This document shows positions 28,301-36,568 of a stretch of 64,000 bases of DNA, piece after piece. A program made the translations under genes and the position numbers. Numbering within the stretch: position 1 is the stretch's first letter; each line of letters begins with the position of its first letter. Below the pieces are notes generated by a model that worked only from the letters and a program-made list of their open reading frames with translations, was not told the origin of the DNA and searched no databases. Source of the DNA: WVZH01 sp034430895 (GTDB taxonomy: Bacteria > Chloroflexota > Anaerolineae > Anaerolineales > E44-bin32); contig DAOUDW010000038.1 of assembly GCA_034430895.1 (NCBI GenBank), positions 119,701 to 183,700 on the forward strand, in the 5' to 3' direction.

Positions 28301-29466
28301 AGGATTTCTGCGATAGAGTGGATCCCGACCCGGGGCCCTATCCCTCTATACCAATCGTGATCATTTCGGCTTCGGAGAAGACACTTAAAGAAGGCGAGAC
28401 TTTCAGCGGAGCCGGCACGATCGTCGTCAACTCATCCCAAACCTGGACTGCCACTGTTGACTACGGTGACGGAAGCGCCCCCGGAACAGTGTCAGTAGCG
28501 TCCAACGAGCAATTTGAACTCGAGCACATCTACGGCGATAATGGCGAATTCGTGCTTACGGTCACGGCTGACAATGAGAATGGCGATCAAGTCTCGAAGA
28601 ACATTGTCGTCACCATCAACAACGCCTCACCGGAGCTGGATTTCAACGGCCTTACGTCATTCAAATCCTGCCAGTCCATCGATCACTTCTTCAACTTCCA
28701 ATTCAAGTGGCGTGTATGTTCCGACGTCGTCATTGCCTATGCTCGAGTTGGCGAAGAAAAGGTATTCACGACGACAGCCGTTGATGCGGGCTCTGACGAT
28801 CTCACTATCAAATGGAGCCCCGGTTCGGAAATCACCTACTTCAACAACGGGAAGACAGCTGACCCGCCAGCCAGTTCGATGGGAGTTATCCCCTTCAGCG
28901 TCACCGATGAGACGAGTATCGTCTTCGAAGAACCCGGCTGGCACAAATTCACGCTTACCGTCAGCGATGATGACGGCGGAGCTGTGACCCGAAAAGTTAA
29001 AGTTTATGTTATCCAGAACGCACCGTGTGCACAGGGGTTGGGCTATTGGAAACATCAGCTTTCGAGATACAATTGCAGATACAATCGGAACATAATCCAC
29101 GCGGCGAGGCTAAAAACCTACACCGTCATCATCAATGCATACTCCTCCGTATTCTCGGAGGAAGTATCACTGAAATCACTCGATCATGCCTATGATATCT
29201 TACGCTTCGAGAACAGCGACCTTCGCGCCAAGGCAAATGCACACCTCTTGGTTGCCTGGTTCAACTTCGCCCAAGCTTCGATCAAATGGAACGATTCCAT
29301 CGATTGGAACGGCGATGGAGTGACCGATGGGACGTTCTTTGAATTGATCAAGCAGGCCGAGAATATCTTACTCGATTCAAAGGCCACACAGGCAGAAATC
29401 GAACTGGCCAAGGACATTGCGGAAGGAATCACGCAGTACGGTCAAGATGTGTGCCCTGCGCATTAG
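25318..29466 (+). CDS. Giant secreted modular protein: beta-propeller-like repeats, Pro/Thr repeat linker, PKD domains
   Basis: 1382 residues from TTG 25318 (GGAG seven bases upstream). A signal peptide is followed, ~residues 36-440, by about seven repeats of the pattern F.AF.S...NLV.GD.N...DIFV.DR..G.TERVS, typical of TolB/PD40-like propeller blades. Residues 448-639 are 24 tandem PT(E/K)(E/K)PTAV units. Residues ~645-840 form a lectin-like extracellular domain starting CPIFLDFETSANGDAL. A second Pro/Thr linker (~848-900) leads to a Cys-containing sandwich, two PKD-type domains (~1011-1102 and ~1140-1235; VDYGDGSAPGTV is diagnostic) and a C-terminal module with QGLGYWKHQL (~1240). It has no sorting signal or membrane anchor that I can see. 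Probably a surface or matrix adhesin; the ligand is unknown. Confidence 0.85.
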   Translation: MTSQTSTSSKIAIGLAPLLVAAGLLLAESVLASPIVTERVSIDSTGTEVLGPSSDPSVSEEGRFIAFSSEATGLVPNDTKGFKDVFVHDWAEGITTRVSVSSSGEEANAESNSPFISNDGRFVAFYSNADNLVAGDSNGVTDIFIHDRNDGTTERVSVNDSGVQANGASSSPSLSADGRFVVFASEADNLVAGDSNGETDIFLYDRELDEIELVSVALVPSECANGSSNASIISADGNFVAFASNASNLVPNDLLGRQDIFVRDRVQGVTERVSISSSGDEANFSCYGPDINDDGRFVAFRSTATNLVAGDTNYWPDIFLHDRQSDTTERISVDSDGLESNGASYEASVGVDGRFIAFRSSANNLVAGDTNGYTDVFVRDRQGLTVRISVDSEGVEADDSSYYPVISSDGMVIAFYSLATNLIDDPFDTNGVFDAFAHGEKPEATPEPTEEPTAVPTEEPTAVPTEEPTAVPTKEPTAVPTEEPTAVPTEEPTAVPTEEPTAVPTEEPTAVPTEEPTAVPTEKPTAVPTEKPTAVPTEEPTAVPTEKPTAVPTEKPTAVPTEKPTAVPTEKPTAVPTEKPTAVPTEKPTAVPTEEPTAVPTEEPTAVPTEEPTAVPTEEPTAVPTEEPTAVPTDEPTAVPTEEPGPGVCPIFLDFETSANGDALQAGTFIDDEWAAYGITITTDNPTAHPAMIFDTSNPTGNDKDLGSPNEDFGGPGVGRGGEEGMPGENSLSLDNVLILSQDANPNNPNDYYGGGSFFFEFDQPTDVYEIHILDIDSNERDGVVIGYDADGEVVGREWIAALGDNSFQVLQLGFENVTRLKVKLEASGAIAGLELCPKQNPVDQSSPPEPEPTAIPTMKPTDEPTPTPTPNSKPEATATPLPPKPTNTPDDEPGNYDPSKPGLSIYSCLDDGNRFHLRITNIGAAGKYRLLSSNGNILGPWYMKTGEVVSQFSDGTPITTTIEDTWSIQYRDRSKWKDTSLTYVSSVEEFIMKEDFCDRVDPDPGPYPSIPIVIISASEKTLKEGETFSGAGTIVVNSSQTWTATVDYGDGSAPGTVSVASNEQFELEHIYGDNGEFVLTVTADNENGDQVSKNIVVTINNASPELDFNGLTSFKSCQSIDHFFNFQFKWRVCSDVVIAYARVGEEKVFTTTAVDAGSDDLTIKWSPGSEITYFNNGKTADPPASSMGVIPFSVTDETSIVFEEPGWHKFTLTVSDDDGGAVTRKVKVYVIQNAPCAQGLGYWKHQLSRYNCRYNRNIIHAARLKTYTVIINAYSSVFSEEVSLKSLDHAYDILRFENSDLRAKANAHLLVAWFNFAQASIKWNDSIDWNGDGVTDGTFFELIKQAENILLDSKATQAEIELAKDIAEGITQYGQDVCPAH
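26659..27234 (+). repeat. 24-bp tandem repeat array, 24 units, coding PT(E/K)(E/K)PTAV
   Basis: Twenty-four full units plus a partial 25th. Units differ at synonymous sites (ACCGCGGTT, ACGGCCGTT, ACGGCCGTA) and by E/K at the fourth residue. The K-type units cluster in the middle (units 10-11 and 13-18), as expected from unit duplication and conversion. The array lies inside the giant protein gene, where it encodes an extended linker. Confidence 0.95.
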
Positions 29467-29500
29467 TTGATCGCCAATTTACTTTGAACCAAAGAATTAA

Positions 29501-29529
29501 GGACGATCCCGAAAAGGATCGTCCTTTTT
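29501..29529 (+). terminator. Rho-independent terminator of the giant protein gene
   Basis: GGACGATCC (29501-29509), loop CGAAAA, GGATCGTCC (29516-29524), then TTTTT. It lies 34 bp after the stop codon. Confidence 0.92.
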
Positions 29530-29675
29530 ATCTTTCACAATGACGTCTCTTGTAAATCATCAAGGTCGGGTTGAATAAGCGCCAGATGCTTGACTCTCGC
29601 GATTCAAAATCTACCACATCCCCACTCATCCAGACGCCAATTTGTATCTTTGCCTCATCACATATGCTGTCTTCC

Positions 29676-30836
29676 TCAATCCGCGTCAATCGGCAACCGC
29701 ACACGCACACTCGTCCCCTGGCCAAGTTTGCTCTCAACCTCGATCTTTCCCTGATGCGTTTCGACCAATTCCTTGGCGATGGCCAATCCCAGGCCGCTGC
29801 CCGTGGAATCCTTCGATTTGTAGAAGCGCTCGAAGATGTGTGGCAGATCTTGCGCAGTAATCCCTTCTCCCGTGTCGTGAACCGCAATCTCCAAGTGATC
29901 CTGGTCCAACATCTTGCATGTGGCGCGGATGGTGTCATCACTGGAAGTATGCCGCATGGCGTTCATAATCAGGTTGACCAACACCGTACGGATGCGCAGC
30001 GGATCGATGTTTGCCAGGGGAATCTCGTCTTCACACTCCACAAGGCAGTCGATACCTTTCTCTTCCGCATGAGGTCGCAGCGCGGCAAGTGTTTCACCGA
30101 TCAAGACCGACACATCCGTTGGTTCTTTCCGCAGATCTAACGCGCCACTTTCCGCCAAGGCGAGTGTGCGCAAATCCTCGATCAAACGACTCATCTGCTG
30201 GGTTTCTTCGAGGATGGATTCGAAATGAGCATCTTGGCGCGGATAGACGCCATCGAGCATTCCTTCTATCCGTCCCTGAATGACCGTCAATGGCGTTCGC
30301 AATTCGTGGGTAACGTTGGCCATTAAATTGCGCCTTTGCTTCTCATGTTCCTCCAATTGTTTTGCCATGGCATTAAAGGCACGCGCCAACGATCGCATCT
30401 CGGGACTACCCCGCTCCGCAATGCGCACGGAGTATTCTCCTCGCGCGATTCGATCTGATGCTGTGACCATTTGATCGATGGGAGAAACCAAACGTAGCAA
30501 TGCACGTCCGGCGAAAAAGAAAATGATAGCCACCACACCGACAACACCGATGAGTACACCCGGCAGCGCTGCGTCCGGCCAGGCGACGCCATCGAGTAAC
30601 TTCGTGATAAGGTGGGCAATAAAAGAAAGCCCCAACGAACAAACCAGGAAGGCAAAAAACAATCCCAACATCAGACGTGGAAGAAGGCTTATATGTTTCT
30701 TTCGCTTCATCAATCGATGTATGGGCATGGGTGGCCAGGGTTCATCTTCAGGCCACCAAGGTGGTCTACCAATAAAGGAGCGCCGAGTGTAAGGGATGCG
30801 TGTGTAATGAGATTTGGAAAATCTATCGCGTTTCAT
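29676..30836 (-). CDS. Sensor histidine kinase (HAMP-HisKA-HATPase)
   Basis: The start is ATG 30836 (MKRDRFSK), overlapping the response regulator end by 14 bp. The longer open frame upstream is the regulator read out of frame. 386 residues. The N-terminal tail is rich in Pro and Trp (RPPWWPEDEPWPPMP). Two membrane spans (~51-76, ~91-112) have almost no extracytoplasmic loop between them. HAMP is at ~112-165, with phospho-acceptor His177 in NVTHELRTP. The ATPase domain has NLIMNAMRHTSSDD, DTGEGI and GSGLGLAIAKELVE. With so small a sensor loop it probably reads the membrane itself or the co-encoded small membrane protein at 31581-31991. Confidence 0.92.
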   Translation of the reverse strand: MKRDRFSKSHYTRIPYTRRSFIGRPPWWPEDEPWPPMPIHRLMKRKKHISLLPRLMLGLFFAFLVCSLGLSFIAHLITKLLDGVAWPDAALPGVLIGVVGVVAIIFFFAGRALLRLVSPIDQMVTASDRIARGEYSVRIAERGSPEMRSLARAFNAMAKQLEEHEKQRRNLMANVTHELRTPLTVIQGRIEGMLDGVYPRQDAHFESILEETQQMSRLIEDLRTLALAESGALDLRKEPTDVSVLIGETLAALRPHAEEKGIDCLVECEDEIPLANIDPLRIRTVLVNLIMNAMRHTSSDDTIRATCKMLDQDHLEIAVHDTGEGITAQDLPHIFERFYKSKDSTGSGLGLAIAKELVETHQGKIEVESKLGQGTSVRVRLPIDAD

Positions 30837-31509
30837 CGGAGAATCGGTATCCCAGACCGTAAACCGTGAGGATGTAACGCGGCTGGCTTGGTTCTGGCTC
30901 AATCTTGCGGCGCAAGTTCTTGATGTGCGCATCAATGGCACGTTCATATGATTCGATTGCCACACCATGAATCGATTCGAGCAATTGGGAACGCGTGAAA
31001 ATACGGCCAGGCTGGCTGGCAAGTTTGGCGAGCAGTTGAAATTCCGTCGGGGTGAGATCGACATTTCGCTCGCCAACACGCAGCCGCATGCTGCCAATCT
31101 CCAGCGTGATGTCGAGTGCACGAATGACTTCAGGTGGTTTCTCCGCCGCTTCCACACGACGGAACACAGCGCGCACACGCGCCACAAGTTCTTTCGGGCT
31201 GAACGGTTTGGTAACATAATCATCAGCCCCCAATTCAAGCCCCACGAGTTTATCCGCCTCCTCATCCCGTGCGGTCAACATCACGATTGGGACATTCGAA
31301 TTCCGCCGCACCTGCCTGCAAACGTCGAGACCATCGATGTCGGGCAAACCCAAATCCATCACGATGAGATCAATCGTTTGGCTGCGTACATATGCCAGGG
31401 CGGCCTCACCGCTGTTGGCAGCGAAAACTGAATAGCCCGCGTTTTCAAGGTAATCGCGGGCAATCTGGACGATTTTGGGCTCATCGTCGACGATCAGAAC
31501 CGTTTTCAC
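30823..31509 (-). CDS. OmpR/PhoB-family response regulator
   Basis: 228 residues. The receiver domain has the acidic pocket IVDDEP, phospho-acceptor Asp52 in VMDLGLPD, the Thr in MLTARDE and the Lys in DDYVTKPF. The C-terminal winged helix is of the OmpR type (LTPTEFQLLAKLASQPGRIFTR, then RAIDAHIKNLRRKIE and YGLGYRF). It is encoded just upstream of its kinase with a 14-bp overlap and downstream of a small membrane protein gene, so the three form one operon read on the minus strand. Target genes are not evident beyond probable autoregulation. Confidence 0.93.
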   Translation of the reverse strand: MKTVLIVDDEPKIVQIARDYLENAGYSVFAANSGEAALAYVRSQTIDLIVMDLGLPDIDGLDVCRQVRRNSNVPIVMLTARDEEADKLVGLELGADDYVTKPFSPKELVARVRAVFRRVEAAEKPPEVIRALDITLEIGSMRLRVGERNVDLTPTEFQLLAKLASQPGRIFTRSQLLESIHGVAIESYERAIDAHIKNLRRKIEPEPSQPRYILTVYGLGYRFSDETR

Positions 31510-31530
31510 CGCTTATGCCCTCCGCGCGCA

Positions 31531-31554
31531 GGGGATGTGCTTGAAGCACATCCC
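31531..31554. repeat. Perfect inverted repeat within the two-component operon
   Basis: GGGGATGTGCT and AGCACATCCCC flank the centre, between the small membrane protein gene and the response regulator gene. The GGGGATGTGC core recurs at 38711-38720, which suggests a dispersed palindromic element. It has no T run, so it could be an mRNA processing or stabilising hairpin and not a terminator. Confidence 0.5.
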
Positions 31555-31580
31555 CCACGCAACCATTATAGGCCAGAAGA

Positions 31581-31991
31581 TCACTCTTCTGCAGGCGATT
31601 CGTCGTCCTCGTCCATTTCGCGCATCCAGCGATGCCATGATCGCACCATGGGGGGAACACAATCTTCCCAATCCGTGGGATGATCCATGTGATGCCAGTG
31701 CCATGGGCCATATCTTCGCCAGCGCCTGCGTGCACCCCAGAACCCGATCCCGAAAAGCGGGAACAGAATCATGGGAACTGCGAACCTAAGCAGAAACATC
31801 AAGCCGATCACTGCAAAGAAAATTCCCAGCACGGAAGGAAAGGGGCCAAATTCCCGCAGACGCAACGGCAGCTCCACGCTTTCATCCGCAGCCGCAGCTG
31901 CACCCAGGTTGTAGACGTAGACACCTAGGGCGATCAAACCAACGACCAGCACCAGAATCCCTACGACGGTTAAAAGAACTTGATTTTTCAT
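31581..31991 (-). CDS. Small Trp/His-rich two-span membrane protein
   Basis: 136 residues, ATG 31991 preceded by AGGAGAT. The first span (~5-27, LLTVVGILVLVVGLIALGVYVYN) is followed by a short loop with acidic residues. The second (~50-82) includes LGIFFAVIGLMFLLRFAVPMILFPLFGIGFWGARRRW in pieces. The cytoplasmic or outer tail is dense in Trp, His and acidic residues (RYGPWHWHHMDHPTDW, then MREMDEDDESPAEE). It heads the operon with an OmpR-type regulator and a kinase, so it is a likely accessory sensor or target. The His/Met/Asp tail could bind a metal. I do not recognise a named family. Confidence 0.75.
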   Translation of the reverse strand: MKNQVLLTVVGILVLVVGLIALGVYVYNLGAAAAADESVELPLRLREFGPFPSVLGIFFAVIGLMFLLRFAVPMILFPLFGIGFWGARRRWRRYGPWHWHHMDHPTDWEDCVPPMVRSWHRWMREMDEDDESPAEE

Positions 31992-32208
31992 TTTATCCGA
32001 TCTCCTTTTTCTATGTTCTCAGGTATATACTGGCTCTTGATTGTGAAGAGAGTATGAATAGAATGTGGAAAGGTCTGGGATATCGGTATTCCGCACACAA
32101 TCCGTTTCCAAACAAAAAAAGCACCGTGTTGGCGTCCCGTCTGGATATATGGATAATCAAATTTAGGAACTGCCATCCCAGAAAAAACACCTTTTCAAGT
32201 GAGTCTGC

Positions 32209-32883
32209 ATGACACTGCAAAAGCGAATGATCATCTCCTTCTTCAAAGCTCTGACATGCACACTTTGCCGTATCGACGATTCTCAACTGCAGCAGGTGTC
32301 GAAGCAAGGTCCCTTGATCCTGATCACCAACCACATCAACATGGTGGAGGCTCCCGTCCTCTATACCCGTTTGCAACCGCGCCCGATTACCGGCTTTGTC
32401 GCCGCATACCGCTGGGAAAGTCCTTTCTTTCGCTGGCTGTTAACGGCCGTGGATGCCATTCCGCTGCGCCGCGGCACGGCAGATATATCAGCTATGCGGC
32501 AAGCGCTCCAGCGTTTGAAACAGGGCGCCATCCTGGTCATCGCCCCGGAAGGCACACGCAGCAAACACGGCAGACTGCAGCGCGGTCATGCCGGCAGTGT
32601 GCTCCTGGCACTGCACAGCGGCGCACCGATCCAGCCGATTGTGTGCTACGGCAACGAGCGCTTCAGCGAAAACCTGCGCCGCCTGCGGAGAACCGACGTT
32701 CATCTGGCTGTGGGAGAGCTTTTCTACCTGGATGCAGGCACAAAACGCGTCACCCCAACGATCCGCCAGGAAATGGCAGATACGATGATGTACCGGCTGG
32801 CATCCTTATTACCCCCCAGGTATCGTGGTTTGTACACCGATCTCGAACGGGCGAGTGAAAAATACATCCACACGCACACTTGA
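32209..32883 (+). CDS. plsC: 1-acylglycerol-3-phosphate acyltransferase-like protein (PlsC family)
   Basis: 224 residues. Block I is LITNHINMVEAP (~residues 41-52). The catalytic His is present, but the partner acid is Glu (H-x4-E) where most family members have Asp (H-x4-D). Block II is around IPLRRGTADISAMRQAL, block III is IAPEGTRSKHGRLQRGHAG and block IV is APIQPIVCYG. These are the acyl-CoA/acyl-ACP and glycerophosphate-binding blocks. It would acylate lysophosphatidate or a related lysolipid at the membrane. SD support is weak. It is divergent from the small membrane protein operon and convergent with a lipoprotein gene. Confidence 0.85.
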   Translation: MTLQKRMIISFFKALTCTLCRIDDSQLQQVSKQGPLILITNHINMVEAPVLYTRLQPRPITGFVAAYRWESPFFRWLLTAVDAIPLRRGTADISAMRQALQRLKQGAILVIAPEGTRSKHGRLQRGHAGSVLLALHSGAPIQPIVCYGNERFSENLRRLRRTDVHLAVGELFYLDAGTKRVTPTIRQEMADTMMYRLASLLPPRYRGLYTDLERASEKYIHTHT

Positions 32884-32920
32884 TCTCTGAGGATTGCAGC
32901 CGACCTTAACCAAAACAAAA

Positions 32921-32949
32921 CGCCGTCGGATGTTGAACGTCCGACGGCG
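32921..32949 (-). terminator. Terminator of the SH3-like lipoprotein gene
   Basis: CGCCGTCGGA and TCCGACGGCG form a 10-bp stem. On the minus strand it is followed by TTTTGTTTTGG, fitting a terminator for the gene ending at 32988. On the plus strand there is no T run. Confidence 0.75.
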
Positions 32950-32987
32950 CAAAGCGGATTCAGTATCAACCTGCAATCAGAAAATAA

Positions 32988-33782
32988 CTATGGCCAGGGG
33001 ATCGGCACCGGATCGGTATAACCGTGCTTTTCAACAGCTTGCACGGTTCCGTTCGAGGGCCGATTACAGGTTTGTTCGTCGGTAATCGTTAACGAATTGG
33101 TATCCGTGTGATAGACACTATCGACCAGGTAACCATGCAAACAAACCTGGGCTTTGATGAAGTAACCGCGATCGTCGTCCAGAGTCATATCGACGGGAGT
33201 CCAGGATATGATAACGCTATCACCGCTACGCTTTGCGGTGACCCGGTCGGGCGGTCCGTACAGCGTTGACTTCGGCAGCGGGTTCATGTACGTCACCACG
33301 GAAAAGATGTCACCATCCACATCCACCAGAGAAGCCGCGATCCAGCAAGCCCAATGCTGCTTTTCCCAACTCACCCAAAGCCAGCTGCCATCGTAATTGC
33401 GATTCCAGAGAATGCCTTTGTCCCCGGGATAGAAATCCCCGGCGTGCAGGTAAGCCGTCGCCGGACCGTATCGACAGTGGGATTGTGTTTTCACCGTCAC
33501 TTTGGGGAAATCAAAAGTTGGGGTGAGTGTGATCGTCGGCGTTGGTGTGATCGTCGGCGTGAGCGTCTGGGTTGGCGTGAGTGTGATCGTGGGTGTGTAC
33601 GTCGGCGTGTACGTCAGCGTCGGCGTTGGGGTGTAGGTCTTCGTCGGCGTATGGGTCGGGGTGGGGGTTTTCGTGGCGAAGATTTGTTTAACCTGCGCAC
33701 ACCCAGTCAGGCTTAGAACCATTACGATGACCAGGAAAAAATACCTGTGCTTCGTAGATCTCCTACCACTATTCACAATCAT
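32988..33782 (-). CDS. Lipoprotein with Thr/Pro linker, SH3-like and fibronectin-like domains
   Basis: Start ATG 33782 with GGAG five bases upstream; 264 residues. A lipobox (LSLTGC, Cys ~27) is followed by a linker of TPTPTHTP/TYTPTLTYTP type to ~residue 95. Then comes an SH3b-like domain (KVTVKTQSHCRYGPATAYLH... WLWVSWEKQHWACWIA, with paired Cys), usually a wall- or ligand-binding module. A short sandwich (DRVTAKRSGDSVIISWTPVD) with a Cys pair resembles a fibronectin type III fold. Anchored outside the membrane. The role may be in cell-surface binding; no enzyme motif is visible. Confidence 0.75.
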   Translation of the reverse strand: MIVNSGRRSTKHRYFFLVIVMVLSLTGCAQVKQIFATKTPTPTHTPTKTYTPTPTLTYTPTYTPTITLTPTQTLTPTITPTPTITLTPTFDFPKVTVKTQSHCRYGPATAYLHAGDFYPGDKGILWNRNYDGSWLWVSWEKQHWACWIAASLVDVDGDIFSVVTYMNPLPKSTLYGPPDRVTAKRSGDSVIISWTPVDMTLDDDRGYFIKAQVCLHGYLVDSVYHTDTNSLTITDEQTCNRPSNGTVQAVEKHGYTDPVPIPWP

Positions 33783-33902
33783 CACCACTCCACATCGAAC
33801 ATCACGGTCCACTTTTCGGAATTGTAGCCAAGAAATTCCGCTTTCTCAATGGCCCGTATGGACTGTATGCATAGGTTGAGAGTTCAAGCTCTTATGCCGA
33901 AC

Positions 33903-34730
33903 TCAATCAATCCGGAAAGATTCTGCGATTTCGATAAATATGGGTGCATACTCCGACCACTCGGTTAGATCGACACCCATAGACAGCACCCACATATCTG
34001 TCCCGCTCAGATAGCAGTATTGAACCTGCTTCATCACCATGCCTTCAACCTCGATTTGTATAATAAAGCGGGCAGTGGCGATCCCATTCACCTTATGCGA
34101 GCAATCGGAATCAACCAAATCGATACCCATCTGCTCATATGTGTCTGGCATCATCATACACAGGTCTTCAGCCGCAATCGGCATGGGTAATTCCTGGCTC
34201 AATATAGTGGCCACAGCGAAGCCAAGACCCGCCAGCTGAGAGTCGATTGCGAACATATCAAATGCTTCCAGCATTGCATCCGAGCTATACATCGCTCGAG
34301 TGAATTCCGCCCACTCGTCATCTAACTCTTCGATCATTTCCCACAAGGCTTCTACACCCTCTCGATCAATATCAATAACCTTCCACTGCGTAGGCAAGCT
34401 AATAGCAAACCCACCCATGGCATACTCGCGGATCTCACCGCTCGAAGTGGAGTCTTCGACTGGAGGTGGATCTGATGTTGACATCGTCGATGGTTCAAGC
34501 GTCGGCGTTGGTTCAGGCGTCGGCGATGGTTCAGGTGTAAACGTAGATGTCGGCTCGGGTGACGCCGTCAGAGTTGCCGTTGAAGTAGGCGCATTTGCCG
34601 TTTGCGTAGCGAAGTCATCAGCGGCAACCTTTGTTTCCGTGGCGTCAAGTTCTTCTTGAGAAGGACCACACGCGACAAGAACCAAATTCAACAACAATAA
34701 AATCGAACATAACTTCGAAATCTTTCTCAT
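33903..34730 (-). CDS. Secreted lipoprotein of unknown function with Thr/Pro linker
   Basis: 275 residues. A signal peptide with lipobox LVLVAC (Cys ~21) is followed by a charged segment and a Pro/Thr/Ser-rich linker (~45-90). The globular part (~100-275) begins YAMGGFAISLPTQWKVID, a start often seen in PsbP/DUF1795-like or stress-lipoprotein folds, and has several Cys (DLCMMMPD, DSDCSHK, YCYLSG). ATG 34730 is preceded by GGAGGAAG and a TATAAT hexamer ~20 bp upstream. The fold assignment is tentative and I know of no function. Confidence 0.65.
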   Translation of the reverse strand: MRKISKLCSILLLLNLVLVACGPSQEELDATETKVAADDFATQTANAPTSTATLTASPEPTSTFTPEPSPTPEPTPTLEPSTMSTSDPPPVEDSTSSGEIREYAMGGFAISLPTQWKVIDIDREGVEALWEMIEELDDEWAEFTRAMYSSDAMLEAFDMFAIDSQLAGLGFAVATILSQELPMPIAAEDLCMMMPDTYEQMGIDLVDSDCSHKVNGIATARFIIQIEVEGMVMKQVQYCYLSGTDMWVLSMGVDLTEWSEYAPIFIEIAESFRID

Positions 34731-34842
34731 CTCATCTTCCTCCCATTATAGAAAAATGTCTATATACGATCATCAGAGGTTCCAATCATAATATAGGCTG
34801 TATGAAAACAATATATTACCAAAAGACCATTCTTCCTTTACT

Positions 34843-35529
34843 TCAATAAATCATTGGAAATAACCGAAAACGGACCTTTGTCGCATATTGATCGTACCCT
34901 GGAAGCTCATGCATTAGCGTCCGATCTTCCAGATGTGTCCGCACAACAACGAGAACAACGTCAAGGATACCAAGATACAATGCCCACATCGATCCAAGCA
35001 ATATGGGAAGGCTGATTTGTATCAGGATCGATCCCGCGTACCCGGGGTGACGGATGTGGGCGTACGGTCCTGCTCTCACAACATCCTGTTCTTCATCGAT
35101 ACGCACGTATCCGGCGTAAAACGGATTGGAACTAGTCGCCCAAATCCCCACGCCATACCCCAGGATCGTGACCATCAGACTTAGAATTCTGATCGAAGCA
35201 GACAATTCCCAAGACGAACCGAATCGAAATTCGATCCCCGCGACGACGAGGATACCAATGGGACTGATGAAACGCAGAATCCCGGCAATGATCTTGTCCC
35301 ATCCTTTCGTCGCCGTATCGATCTTCGTGCGCTGTGCCAGGAAGGCGCGATCGACTTGAACGAAGCAGATCGTTGCGAGCATCACGATGGCGTACAAGCC
35401 GATAACCACCCAACCCATAGTCCAACGTATGGTACCAGCGCTGATAAAAAGGATCTCAGTCAGCAGAATCAACTGAACGATCAACCTGGCTATCGATCTT
35501 GGGTCAAATCTCGTCTTCTGCCTGGACAC
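34843..35529 (-). CDS. Isoprenylcysteine carboxyl methyltransferase-like membrane methyltransferase
   Basis: 228 residues from GTG 35529 (GAGGG just upstream). There are about five membrane spans. The C-terminal segment VVRAGPYAHIRHPGYAGSIL is the SAM-binding hallmark of ICMT/PEMT-type membrane methyltransferases, followed by LEDRTLMHELPGYDQYATKVRFRLFP, also typical. Substrates of bacterial members are usually small lipids or isoprenoids, since bacteria lack prenylated CaaX proteins. The precise acceptor is unknown. Confidence 0.85.
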   Translation of the reverse strand: MSRQKTRFDPRSIARLIVQLILLTEILFISAGTIRWTMGWVVIGLYAIVMLATICFVQVDRAFLAQRTKIDTATKGWDKIIAGILRFISPIGILVVAGIEFRFGSSWELSASIRILSLMVTILGYGVGIWATSSNPFYAGYVRIDEEQDVVRAGPYAHIRHPGYAGSILIQISLPILLGSMWALYLGILDVVLVVVRTHLEDRTLMHELPGYDQYATKVRFRLFPMIY

Positions 35530-35755
35530 GGTCCCTCACCATCCCTTCCCGGGCGAAATCAATGCAGAACATATAAACAATAGACTACGTTTCGTTAGTT
35601 CGCAAGATACGTGAACAACAGATATTGGAGATCGATCAAAGCGAGAAAGCCCGATGGACATCGTTCTGAAAAGTGCGCACATCAATGCGAATAATCTGAC
35701 TTGGATGCCAGCACAAGCTGTTGTATAAAGAAACAGAGTGTCTATGGAGGCTATC

Positions 35756-36538
35756 GTGACCATACAAACGGGATTGATCACCGGCACCGGCTTCTACACC
35801 CTGCCGAATATGCAAACGAGAAAATCCGAGAAGGTATCCACGCCTTTCGGCAAAGTTGATATCCAAATTGCCAGCCTGGAAGGACGGAAGATCGCCTTCC
35901 TCCCACGTCATGGCACAAATCACAGCCTGGCACCGGATGAGATCAACTATCGAGCTAATATTTTTGCACTGCACAAGCTTGGAGTCGAACGCATCCTTGC
36001 CACGAGTGTCTGCGGCTCGCTCGTGCAGAGTTGGAAACCCGGCACGCTGGTTTTGGTCGACCAATTCCTCAATTTCACCAACGGCCGGAGGGACAGTTTC
36101 TACCCGATGGAAGGGAGACTCGCCCACGTCGACGTTACCGATCCCTACTGCCCCACCCTGCACGACGCCACGGCGCAAGCAGCCAGCGAACTCGGAGTCG
36201 ACCTGCAGCGCGGGGCTACCTACGCCTGTTTCTCCGGACCGCGATTTGAGACCCGGGCCGAGATCGAGATGGTCCGCCGCCTTGACGGACATCTTGTGGG
36301 ACAGACCAACTACCCCGAATGTGTGCTCGCGCGTGAGCTGGCGATGTGCTATGCCACGTTAGGTGTCGTCAGTAATCAAGCGGCAGGAATGGGATCGAAC
36401 TTGAGCGTAAATGAAGTCATGCAGAATCTCGAAAGTCTGGGAGACACCATCGGACGTTTGTTCGAACGCGTCGTTTGCTCATTACCCGAGTCATACGACT
36501 GCGCCTGCCGCCACGCGCTCGACGAAGCGTTGCTATAA
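35756..36538 (+). CDS. Purine nucleoside phosphorylase family, probably S-methyl-5'-thioinosine phosphorylase
   Basis: GTG 35756 is preferred because GGAGG lies five bases upstream; ATG 35744 is inside that SD. 260 residues. Family motifs are FLPRHGTNHSLAPDEINYRAN (in pieces FLPRHG and INYRAN), GPRFETRAEIEM and TNYPECVLARELA. The base-recognition loop reads VVSNQAAGM with Asn at ~207. MTA phosphorylases use Asp here to bind adenine, whereas 6-oxopurine and methylthioinosine enzymes use Asn with AAG. The enzyme should cleave methylthioinosine or another 6-oxopurine nucleoside with phosphate. The next gene, 30 bp on, is an MTA/SAH deaminase, which supplies exactly such a substrate. Confidence 0.85.
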   Translation: MTIQTGLITGTGFYTLPNMQTRKSEKVSTPFGKVDIQIASLEGRKIAFLPRHGTNHSLAPDEINYRANIFALHKLGVERILATSVCGSLVQSWKPGTLVLVDQFLNFTNGRRDSFYPMEGRLAHVDVTDPYCPTLHDATAQAASELGVDLQRGATYACFSGPRFETRAEIEMVRRLDGHLVGQTNYPECVLARELAMCYATLGVVSNQAAGMGSNLSVNEVMQNLESLGDTIGRLFERVVCSLPESYDCACRHALDEALL

Positions 36539-36568
36539 GAACTCCTTTTCAGCCTGAAAGGAACCGCC

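Noticed and set aside
30837..31265. N-terminal extension of the histidine kinase frame
   Set aside because: This is the response regulator gene read in another frame. The kinase proper begins at ATG 30836.
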